Position numbers and translations under genes: made by a program. 64,000 nt of DNA, from the NCBI GenBank assembly GCA_032718865.1, contig JALUTQ010000032.1:372001-436000 (forward strand), written 5' to 3'. The stretch comes from Tilletia caries (Eukaryota; Basidiomycota; Exobasidiomycetes; Tilletiales; Tilletiaceae). Within the stretch, counting starts at the first letter, position 1. Every line of letters begins with the position of its first letter. A model generated the notes under the pieces. It did no database searches. It was given only the letters and a program-made list of their open reading frames with translations, and was not told where the DNA came from. Below, piece by piece: positions 1 through 9,794 of this stretch.

Positions 1-1
1 C

Positions 2-732
2 AATCGAAAAGGAACACTCTCCTTCAACGTTCTCGCAGCATGCTCGTTTGAATTACTCTTTCAATACATCTACACGGGTTGGGAAGGCAGTGCCGCCGAC
101 TCGATGATCTATCATCGAGCTCGGCAGCTCAGCTGGAGGGTTCCGGAAGGGAAGGTTTGGCTCGGAGATGCCGGTTTTCCGTCGTGTGACTCCTTGTTGG
201 TGCCCTACCGAGAGGTCAGGTACCACCTGAAGGAGTGGGGATCGGGATCTGAGCTGTGAGTATATCTGATCTATTCTCCCTTGTCTCTCACAATAGACCT
301 ACTGACTCAACGGCATGTTTTGCTTCCTCGTTCTGACTTCTGTCTAGGCCACGCAATGCACACGAACTATACAATAAGAAGCATGCATCATTGAGAAGCG
401 TCGTGGAAAGGATCTTCGGAGTGCTACAAGAACGGTTCAAGATTCTGGTTGCGGGATGCGACTTTCACATGAAGGTCCAAGCCAACGTGTTCCCCGCCCT
501 TGCAGTCATCCACAACTTCATTCGCCTCTTCGACCCTTCGGACACCCTCCATCCTGACGATCTTGATCTCTGGGTCTCCGACGCTCCCGACCCGCTCGAC
601 AACGACGGAGACCTCAACAGGACGACATCGACTTCCAGGGCAGAGAAGAAAAGGGGAGAGGAAATGCAAGAGAAAGTTGCTCGCAGTCTTTGGGCATCTT
701 ATAAGATCAAACGTGCAGCTTTAAACGCTTGA
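2..732 (+). CDS. PIF/Harbinger (DDE_Tnp_4) transposase, 5'-truncated by window edge
   Basis: C-terminal 212 codons of a Harbinger nuclease; the start lies outside the window. Exons 2..255 and 348..732 join in phase across a GTGAGT...CTAG intron of 92 bp. All three parts of a DDE-type active site are recognisable: an Asp in WEGSAADSMIY, an Asp in VWLGDAGFP, and the Glu in LRSVVERIFGVLQERF, followed by the family's HNFIRLFD-like tail. The Myb/SANT gene at 854-3806 runs towards it, the usual two-gene arrangement of PIF/Harbinger elements. The visible part is intact, so the copy could be active; the missing N-terminus prevents judging that. Confidence 0.88.
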
Positions 733-853
733 CATACATATCAATGGAACACGCTTCATTTGCATTGGCATCAACGTTGAAAGAGAGAAGAAAGGGAATG
801 GAGCATGGAAGAGTCTGATACATGAAAGCAGGAAGACATGAAAGCAGGAAGAC

Positions 854-3806
854 TCAGACTGAAAGGCTGGCAAGAACTTGCTGAAGATAGGCAGCGCGAA
901 CCTCGAGAGCACTCGCCTTTACGAGTGTCACGTAAGCACGAGCACTCCCTTCGTTCAAGCTGAAGAAACCGATCAGCCTGGCCACCTCCTCGGACGCCAA
1001 GGCAAGGCTCTTCTCTTCCAGGAGAGCCTGGGTGGCTCCTTGAATCGGGTTGTCCGCTCCAGAGGCTTCTGCGCTGTCGGCAGCGGCCAGATCGGACAAG
1101 ACCTCAATCATCCCACCGGCCTGGCTTTTGAGCCAGAGTGTTCCCCAGACTTTTTGAGGCCATGAGTTTATAGAAATTAGAACATGAACGGGAGATGAAC
1201 ATTAGCAAGAGACTGCATGCCTTGTGGACTGATGTTGCTTAATGCTTGGTCTGAATATCTTAGACTCGAATTCTCAAAAGACGTGCTCAATGCTGTGACC
1301 TGTCAGATGTGGATGGCATACCCAAACAATGGTCCAGAAGCACTTGGCACAGTCAATCATCCAAATGACATAGACGCCCTACGCGCCTCGCTCTCAGGGT
1401 AGCTTCGCTACCCTTCGAGCTCTCCGCCATGATTTTCCACACAACATAGATGATGAGCAGATAGGAGATAGATCTCCCCAAAGTTGGAAAGTGACATGTC
1501 TATGTACGTACCTGAATTCCTGATAGGTGACCCACGGGCCACAGTCAATCATCCAAATGACATAGACGCTCTCCGCCGTGAGTTGTCACACATGACGTAT
1601 ATGATGAGCGGATGAGCCCATGCGCAGATAAGCTGATGAGCAGATCAGTATCTCATTCATCTGATAGAATGGCGCTCAGTGTGTGAGTGCATTCGTTCTT
1701 GCAAGAGGGTTCTGAGAAGTCAGAACATAAGCAATGCTGCCCGCGATGATGCATGCAGCATGCAGCATGAATGCATATGACAATGGGTCAATATTGTAAG
1801 GCCAAGTCCGTTAGAACGTAGGAGATTAAAATAGAAGCGATGAAGCTGATCAGGACCCCGGACTACCATCTACCAGCAGCAAGAATAAAATCGGAATAAA
1901 AAGAACGTAGGAATATCAGCACTCAGACAGTCAGACCTCAATAATCCTAGTCAGTAGTCAGTAGTCAGTAGCCAGTACCAGTAGTCAGTACTCAGTAGTC
2001 AGTAGCATTTTGATTTTTGGGGCACCATCACCATTCACCTGGTAGATGTTTGCGTGCATCTCAAGCAACTTACCACTGGCACGACTTGTAAGTTGTAGGC
2101 AGGTCAGGGTTGAAGGTTAGTGAACGCTGGAGTAAGTTGTGCAGTTGGTACTTGGTAGCTGCGTAGTGCGTAATGCGTTCGTCAAAAAGTTGAAGACCTT
2201 TCAACATTCTCGGAGGGTTTGAGTTTTGACTATGGCTATGAACTTCCTCGGAGGGTTTTGACTTTTGACTACGGCTATCGAAGGCGTGGGAAAAGTGGAG
2301 GTGGAAGCGAGACAGAAACGGGCAACGAACGGCGGAAGGACGGCATGTGAACAGCAAATTGCTATCTTCATAAATACAACTGAGAGAAATCGAGAGCGTC
2401 GATGGATGCTTAGAACACGGACACCCAGGCGAAGTTTGCGAAGATTTCAAGAAGTTTTGAAAGATTTTATTCGAGCGATGTTGCAACATTCGTCTCGGCC
2501 GTAAGATCTAAGGGGCAGATATAACCCCATACTAAAGTTTGGGGAATCTTGTCCATCTGGTCACTTCCACTGCGACGTTTGGGAGTCTTGGGGGCGCGGG
2601 TGGGGGCCGAGAATTCACCGCTGGCGGCGCCCTCAGAGCAGATCTCGCTCACCCGCGAGAAGTACCAGCACGAACGACGTCTCCATTTCTTCGCCTTTGT
2701 GTTTTTCTGGTGTGTATAAAAGAGTGTTTCTTTGATCAGAATTCAGGAAGGTGGAGATCACGGATCACCAGCAGACAGTTGGGAGTTGGGAGTTGGGAGT
2801 TGGGAGTTGGGAGCGACGCAAATCATATTCCGTAGTCTGTGATACGTACCTCAACATAGGCATCCCAGACGGAAGCCTCTGCCTCCACACACTCGTCCTC
2901 ATCGTTCCAACCAAAGCCTGACTGCGCAAGGATATCACGCACTTCGCGCCAGACGGCCTCCATCTGTACCGTGCGGCATGTCGCATGCGCAGGAAGAAGG
3001 GAGAAAAGCCAAAGAACAAAGTAAACATCAGTTTATGTATTGCACATTGCATTGTCGTGACTCATAAGTCATAGTCCACAGTCCACACCACATCCACACC
3101 ACACCACGGCACCGCCATGCAACATTGCTCATGTGGTTGAATGGCTCATGTGAGGGAAGCAAGGAAAGGATGAAAGAGAGAGGAAGGGGAGCGCCGAGCC
3201 AGAAGCCACGGCCCACGGCCCATACCACCGTCATCTATGAATGATAGGGGCATAGCCGCATAGGGCATGGCTCGTGGCCTCGTGCTGGCTCGTGCGGAAC
3301 TTGGGAGGAGCAAAGGAGGAAGGAAGGAGAGAGGGAAAAAACGAGGAGAGGATGGGGGTTGGGGTTGAAAGAACAAGAATGTACTGACCTTCTTCCAACG
3401 ATTCTCAACACCCTTTCCGTCTTTGGCCTTGCTGCCAGAAGGGCCCAATCCTTTGACGGCCTCTGCAATCTCACGATAGGTCTTCATCTGAAAGAATTGA
3501 GACGGGTCAGGGTCGCCCAGGGAGTAAGGAAACGAAAGATACTGTCAGTGAAGAGTGCATTTCAACCCCCTTCTCGGGCTGTAGCACAGATCTCGTCTCT
3601 CGCACACATCTAACCTTGAAACCATTGTCAGGAGCTCCTCCAGCAGTGCGAACCTCCTCTAGCATGTCGAAAAGCTTCTCTTCTTCCGCCTTCAGCCACA
3701 CCATCTTGTCCCCAGAGCTTTCACTCTCAATGGGACCGGCTGGAATAGGAGCACCTCCGGCTGTTCCGGGAGCAGGAGGCGGCACAGGGAGAGAAGTTGT
3801 ACTCAT
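854..3806 (-). CDS. Myb/SANT-like DNA-binding protein of Harbinger element
   Basis: Second protein of PIF/Harbinger elements, which in this family binds element ends and helps nuclear import of the transposase. Spliced minus-strand model: 3615..3806, 3389..3487, 2850..2963, 2533..2706, 854..1120, all joined in phase 0, giving 281 residues. Exons 1-4 read as one Myb/SANT-like domain: VWLKAEEEKLFDMLEEV, an ENRWKK stretch, then MEAVWREVRDI, GFGWNDEDE and AKKWRRRSCWYFSRV. The last exon ends in a helical C-terminus (ARAYVTLVKASALEVRAAYL). Intron 4 would be 1.4 kb, far longer than the others, and holds direct repeats and microsatellite, so it has probably received insertions; the exon 4 end and exon 5 start are the weakest parts of the model. 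Confidence 0.68.
1348..1615 (+). repeat. Diverged direct duplication inside Myb-gene intron
   Basis: About 30 bp containing AATCATCCAAATGACATAGA occur at 1348-1379 and again at 1538-1569, each followed by related sequence (CATGATTTTCCACACAACAT versus a diverged version near 1574-1612). This lies in the oversized intron 4 of the Myb gene. Confidence 0.6.
1946..2006 (+). repeat. CAGTAGT microsatellite
   Basis: Imperfect tandem copies of CAGTAGT/CAGTAGC. A second short array, five copies of the heptamer TTGGGAG, sits at about 2777-2812, and a ~50-bp tandem duplication (CTCGGAGGGTTTGA...) at about 2205-2275. Confidence 0.75.
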
Positions 3807-4140
3807 CTAGATCTGTCTGTACTTGTGTCTGCTCTTGAATGGCTTCTGGGCGCAGCGGTGGAGTCAGGGTGAAGTGAAGTGGTAAGAACTGAGACTGCAT
3901 TGAAGAAATTTTTTGAAGGTAACGCGGTCCTCCACGCGACGCGACGCGTGGCCAGATCACGTGGACGCGCGTGGGAAGGGCGTGCTTTTCGAGACCTGCA
4001 CTTTTTTGCGTGCCTGGCTTCGATATGGGCGGGCCTCAAAAAAATGAGCCCGTGCCAAATTGGTTTAGGCCCGGCACTGTGACTGAACGCAGGCCCAAAC
4101 AAGTCCGGACATGTTGAGGCCCGGGCCAAAGTTCAATACT

Positions 4141-4170
4141 ATTATACTAGAGAGCCGCATACTGGACAAT
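4141..4170 (+). other. 30-bp sequence shared with right flank of Harbinger element 2
   Basis: From TACTA at 4145-4149 onward the sequence TACTAGAGAGCCGCATACTG is the same as that directly right of the Harbinger element at 21332. Here it continues leftward without an element, so it resembles an empty target site or a shared repeat into which that element inserted. Confidence 0.65.
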
Positions 4171-4426
4171 AGTGACCTGGTTTGTGACCAGAGTCTTCCC
4201 CAGAATTCTGTGAATCCCGCAGGGGGAGATCGTAATTTTGATTGATGATTGAAATATTGAAATAGAATGAATAAAACTTGAGCTACTTTCGGCTGAGAAA
4301 AGACTTCCAAATCAGACCTCACGTATTGCTACACAGCCTACTTGATACAGGCGGATCTCCCTCAACTCTGACTCGATCTCTCTCCGGTCATGTTAAAAAT
4401 AATTGTGAAGGTGTGATAGTCTAGGG

Positions 4427-5168
4427 CAAGGCTCGGCAACTTACCAACTTACCTAACTGCAACTGCGGGTAAGTTAACTTAATCTAGTTAAACTGTGACT
4501 AAACTGCGGGCGGCGGAGCCTCCGGAAAAATTAAGTCAACTTAAACTGTATGGGCCCGGACAGTGTAACTTACAGTCACTAGAAGTTGCCGTTCGCAAGC
4601 CGAAGATTTGACCCAACTTACAGTTACTCACAGCTACTTACAGTGCGGACTTATAGCTACTTATAGTTACTTACAGTTACTTAAAGTTACTCACAGTGCG
4701 CACAGTAACTAATCACAACTATAGTAGTCAACTATTAATAACTGTATCCAGTAACTAACAATAACTGGAACAATTAACCATTAACAACTGTGCCCACAGT
4801 AACTAATAATGACTGTAACAAGTAACTAAAAATAACTAAAAAGCATGAGTCTTTGGAGGTAGTCAAGAGAGGAAACATGTACGAGCGAGCTCGGAGGCGG
4901 CAAAGTACGTGCCTAAAGGCAAAATGGAATAGTACCAGACATCTTGAGGTAGATACCGCGTGAATTGGGTGACTGAGACGCGATTAAGTTACTATAAATA
5001 ACTGTAAGTAACGTATAGTGAAAGGCTCAAAATTAAGTTAACTGTATTGATAGTAAGTGGCTAAACTGTGACTAAACTAAACTGCGGGCGCCGGCAAAGG
5101 GTTCCAACTGCAACTAAACTTAACTGCGGACGAAAAATGGACAACTTATAATAACTGGCCGAGCCTTG
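4427..5168. mobile_element. hAT-type MITE with 8-bp target duplication
   Basis: Begins CAAGGCTCGGC and ends GCCGAGCCTTG, an 11-bp perfect terminal inverted repeat continued by imperfect complementarity. It is flanked by the identical 8-mer GTCTAGGG at 4419-4426 and 5169-5176; 8-bp target duplications and CA-starting ends are typical of hAT elements. The 742-bp interior has no coding region and is built of degenerate TTACAGTTAC-like units on one half and their AGTAACTAA-like complements on the other, so much of it could fold on itself. Confidence 0.88.
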
Positions 5169-5439
5169 GTCTAGGGTGTGCAGTTTGAAGCTCGGAAACA
5201 GCGTCGTTGTCGAGTTCTGACTGAATATGTGCGTCGCGCGCAGGGGTACTAAGTAGCCGCCGAGTTTGCTCTTATCGATCTCGCTCAATTCTTCCTCAAT
5301 CTCTCCCAAACCTTGAGATCCATTATCAAGCAGAATATAGCTACCATTTCCTAGTAGAAATCTTGGCCTGAATTGTTGTAGGCCTTGGGTACAGGTACAG
5401 TGCGGGTGCAAGAGGTGAATACATACATTTGACTACCCT

Positions 5440-6330
5440 GACACACGCCACACGTGGCGCTACGGGTTCGTTGCGCAATGCCCTCGTCTGAAGCCTCCCT
5501 CTCCAACGGATCGAACACAACATTTGACCTCTATAGAGATCAAGAAGCAAAAGATCGAAATGATATTGGGAGAGCGTGGGGATCCTGTGAATAGGGACAA
5601 CTTTGATTAGAATTGCAACGTACATTTGAAGTAAGGAAGAGGACGTTCGGAAGTTGGCTGCCATGCCACACGTGGCACGACCAACTCGTTGCGCAATAGC
5701 CACATTCTGAATCCCCCCTCTCCAAAGGCGATGGCACAACATTCGGGGCTTACAGTGGCCTAAACGAGACGAAACATTGCGATATTTGGAAGGGGTGCAA
5801 GGATCATAAACAGAAGCAACTCTCATTAATGCGCATTATAGGTCTGGTGAAAGGGAAAAGTGCTTGGACGAATGACTATGCTGGCACACGTGGCGCTGGG
5901 AGATCGTTGCGCAATGAACCCCCCCTCCCCTCCAACAGCAAATGACCAACATACACGCCTTAGAGGCGTCAATTTGTCACCGATCAGGATGAGATTTGGA
6001 GGGAATGTACGTATCGTATATCTATGCGACTTCGTTTGGAAGTGCAACATGAACTTAGTGAAGGTACGAGGTGTTTCCAAAGTTAGTAGCGCTGGAACAG
6101 TGGCGATCGTTGCGCAATGACCCCTCCCCCTCTCCAACAGCGAATGACCAACAACCTCGCCTTAGAGGCGTCAATTCGCGACCGATGAAGATGAAATTTG
6201 TATGAGATCTATGTCTCGTAGAGCACGAGAGAACATACTGATTGTGCAGCGTACGTTTAGTGAAGCGGCGAGGTACTTCGCAAGGAATTGTTGCGAATCA
6301 CTAAGCAAAAAAATTTCAAAACCCCCCTCT
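5440..6330 (+). repeat. Degenerate ~216-bp tandem repeat, about four copies
   Basis: A recognisable core (CACACGTGGCGCT ... CGTTGCGCAATG ... CCCTCTCCAAC) recurs near 5449, 5665, 5884 and 6096 with a weak fifth trace near 6282, so spacing is 212-220 bp. Copies are strongly diverged. No coding region is supported; short reading frames here simply follow the repeat. Confidence 0.72.
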
Positions 6331-8864
6331 AGAACCCCATAATTTCTACTGTAACTATAGCTCTAACGGTGGCAAATCTCATGCACGACGACTCCCGTGC
6401 ATTACTCGGCCGAGAATGACCACTTCTTACGAGCGGTACCATACCGGTTCAAGCTCGAATCACCATTCACCAGGGCAGAATGAATGTGAGCGTGCGCTCC
6501 GAACATCAGCTTGCGCTCGCGTACAAGCGTAAAAGAGAATGGAAGCGTATCCTTACCGAATGGATGTAATCTGGCTGCATTCGTACGCAGACAGTTTGTA
6601 AGGATTAATAGTACTGAGTCAAGAATAAAGATAGGGTCGAAATGTGTAAGGGGTTATGCGGTTATGCCCGTATATAGTCCGACAGCCGTGTGCGACTCGA
6701 GGGTAGGGTCGTAGGGATCAAGTGTCTAGAATCAAGGGTTAGGACTATAGGAGGACATGAGCATGGAGATGTCAGTTGAGTACGTATAAGGACTGAGGAG
6801 TGTCAAGGAAAAGGGAGAGCAGACGTGTGATTTGCATTGCATTTTGGCTGAAGGATCAATTGCCAATGACTCAATGTGCCCGGAGTCCTCTCGCAAAGAC
6901 GCAATATCGCACCGCCTCGGCCCGTAGGTGAAGCTTGGAACCGTCGGAGCGGGAAAGAAGCAGGGCCGGACGGGAGGCTGACGGAATTGCAGTGCCGAGG
7001 CGAGCTGCGAGAAGAGATTAGAGAACACTGGATTTCGAGCAAAAGAGAGAAATATAAGAGGGCTGAGCCCGTTCAAACCAGGTCCAGGAGTCTGTGGATA
7101 AGGGAACGGAGAGCAGAGAGCCTGAGTCCTGAGAGTAGGAGTAAGGACTAAGGAGACTGTCAATTAGGGGAACAGAAGCGCTGAGGAACGAAAGGTTAGC
7201 GATGTGCGAGCTCTGGCCCGTTGTATTTGTCCTCGCGCAATCGAATGCGATCGGTCATCACTCATCGGAGCGCCGACAGACTCACGCGTCATGGAAAGAG
7301 GTTCCAGAGCAGCGAACAAGTCGGCAAGAAAGACAATGAGGTTGCTGGGAGTTGGGACTTGGGACTGAAAAAACGTCAAAGGATGAGGAGGCATGAGAAA
7401 GATAGGAAGAAGGAAGAAGATCACAAGAGAAGCGTTCAGTGCACCGTACACGGGACTGGAAAGTCTGCGGCTCAGCGCAGTATACTGTACAAATCACGTG
7501 AACAGAGGGAACCGTCTCGACTGGATATCTGCGCAGATGAGTGTAAACTGTGAGCTGAATGCGAGAGGTAAGTAGTGAGATGAATAAGGCATGCGAATTG
7601 CGATGAACATCAGTCAACGTTCCGCAACATTAACATGTGGGCGTGAAAGGAGAAAAGGTCGTTCAAATCAGACCGTCAATAGAGACACCCGTAACGCCAG
7701 ACGCTCCGAAGATGCTTCTGTGGGAAAAGTAGAAACAAGGGAAATATCGGTGTAGATTGTAGAAAGGTGTCAGTATGATCAGCGGTGATGTGGACGCGTT
7801 ACGCTCGGAAGAAGGTGCTCAGCGACACCCGGCACTCCAAAACATGAATGATGAAATACGCTGTGGTGCTAGAGAGAAATAGGTGCGCTTTCGTTTACAG
7901 ATGTATACTGAGTGCGCTGTCGGAACATGGAGACGCACGGCAAGGAGGGGTATACTCACCGGTCATAATGCGCACAAAGGAGACTGAGAATGGTTGATGA
8001 GTCATGAGAAGCGCCGGGAAGGAGTTAGGAGCTTGCGAACGCGACCGCCCCGGTGTCTAGGGGGGCAAAAAAACGATTCTAGAGGCTGCGAAGGTCGGCC
8101 AGCTGCAGGAGAATAGAAATATGAAGAGAAGTTAGTATAAGGACTGATTCAGCCCCGTTGAGACGTGTCACGTGGAAGCAACTTACCGTTCTGAGCGTGC
8201 GGAGCAGGAGACAAAGACGCCCGAGAAAAAGGGAAGGCGGAGCGGATGGGCGGGAGGGACGCAGAAGACGCGCTCGCAAAGGTAGCAGCGTGCGCATTCG
8301 GAGCCCGGCGACTGAACCAGGAGGCAGACAAAAGGACATGGCGGAGGCACACGCGTGGCGCGCTGAGGACGTGCCCGGACACGACTAGGGGAGGCGAGGA
8401 GCTGGCATGACTCATGAGACATGGCCCGGCGGAAAGGACGTCCAAGGCTCGGAGCTGAGGGAATGGTAGGGAAGGAAAGAGGCAAAAAGGGAGGGAAGAG
8501 AGAACGAAGGAAAGGAAACCGTCAGCGCATTGTAAAGTCGATCGTTCACCGCAAGGCGCAAACCCTCAGGACATGGAATCCATACACCCGCGTTTGGTGA
8601 GGAATCCTTCCTCATCGAGGAGAGGATCCTGATTCCTGACATCCTGTGAAACAGTGAAACGTCGAGGAAGGAAGGGATGCCGTGAAATTGGTTCAGAAAG
8701 GCGGATGGGAAAGGGAAGAGTTGCGAGCAGCGAGCGTGCAAGGAAGAGGAGGACGGTCGACGAAAGCAATGAAGAAACATGGAGGTTGTGAAAGGATTGA
8801 GGCGTACCGTGTCCACACCGTGAGAGCCACCTTGGCCTGAGCGCGTGGCCGATTCGAGAACGGG
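6331..8864. other. No gene recognised
   Basis: This 2.5-kb stretch holds only short reading frames, none with a recognisable domain, plausible splice chain or codon pattern. It is part of the transposon-rich left third and may be decayed element sequence. Confidence 0.5.
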
Positions 8865-9593
8865 TGAATGTCCCGATCTATGGTCGGTTCGCCCCGAGCA
8901 CCCCGGCACTGACCCCGATCTATGGTTGAGTGACCCCATAAAGATGGTCATGTGACCCCATAAAGATGGTCGATTGAGCCCGTAAAAAACGCAATTTTGG
9001 TGCATTGACCCCGTAAGATTAGTACATTGAACCCATAAAGATGGTCGATTGGCCCCATAAAGATGGTGGACAGAGCCCATAAAGATGGTGGACAGAGCCC
9101 GTAATGTCTATTTCAGCCGGATAGAGCGGTAGTGTGTACTAACACTGTCCAAACGACCGGTCGGGCCTTCAGGTATGTAAGAGGGTTCAACTCACACACA
9201 AGTCGAGCTTCTGTGAAGCGTTTCCGCCCGTCGACGAGCTCTCAAAGTGAATTACGTCGCCGAAGACCGCCATCCCGGCCCCCCCTATGACCGGATATGA
9301 CCCTGGAAGCTCAGTACAGTTACTTCAGGCACCCTGGCCGCTGTAGAATAATTTATCTGGAAGATTTGGAAGCAGGGAAGGTAGCCAAAGGCGATTTGAG
9401 ATTTTTATGGGGCCAGTGCCCTGCCTTATGGGGCCAATCGACCATCTTTATGGGCTCAATCGCCTTTGTTTATGGGTTCAGTCGCCGATAATTACGGGCT
9501 GAATCGCCTCATCTTACGGGCTCAATTCAAAAAACGCTTACGGGGCCAATCGCCTCATGCTCGGGGCGAATCGACCATAGATCGGGACATTCA
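8865..9593. mobile_element. Foldback element with 35-bp termini and internal short repeats
   Basis: The left end TGAATGTCCCGATCTATGGT (8865 on) matches the reverse complement of the right end (9559-9593) over 35 bp with one mismatch. Inside, the left arm (to ~9105) has about eight variants of a 20-24-bp unit around CCCCATAAAGATGGTCGATT; the right arm (9400-9560) has the same units inverted (ATCGACCATCTTTATGGG). The middle 9110-9400 is unique. No transposase and no clear target duplication are seen. It ends about 10 bp before the target duplication of the large element at 9612. Confidence 0.8.
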
Positions 9594-9611
9594 GGTTACT
9601 TGCTGGCCGAT

Positions 9612-9768
9612 TAGGCTCGTACCCAGCCCCTACCCCGCGCTCACGTGCTTCTGAATTTCATTCGCCAGTTACGGACCGGTCGCCCGAACTTTGACAGTCT
9701 TTGACCTCCGCACCGAGGGGCTGGGAACATACTCATTAGTACACTAAGAGCAATCCTCTCCTATAGAC
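9612..9768 (+). repeat. Left terminal inverted repeat of the RecQ/DUF6589 element
   Basis: Outer 19 bp are perfectly mirrored at 17150-17169. The inner block ends with ACTCATTAGTACACTAAGAG, perfectly mirrored at about 16577-16596. Over the ~150 bp I judge identity at roughly 80% by eye. Confidence 0.82.
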
Positions 9769-9794
9769 ACGCCACCACCACTATATCAAGCAAA

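Larger units (their letters stand above)
1..3960. mobile_element. PIF/Harbinger element 1 (left part outside window)
   Basis: Defined by the convergent transposase and Myb/SANT genes. I could not identify the right terminal inverted repeat, so the right border (placed loosely after the Myb start and its upstream sequence) is a guess. It is a different, diverged family member from the element at 17209-21331: the two transposases and Myb proteins differ clearly in sequence and exon structure. Confidence 0.5.

Noticed and set aside
4045..4135. GGCCCGGGCC-rich inverted sequence as a transposon end
   Set aside because: Short palindromes only; no matching second end or target duplication could be found.
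8412..9080. 222-codon minus-strand frame
   Set aside because: It runs through the foldback element and its repeated units; the repeated YG/GS-type peptides only reflect the DNA repeat.
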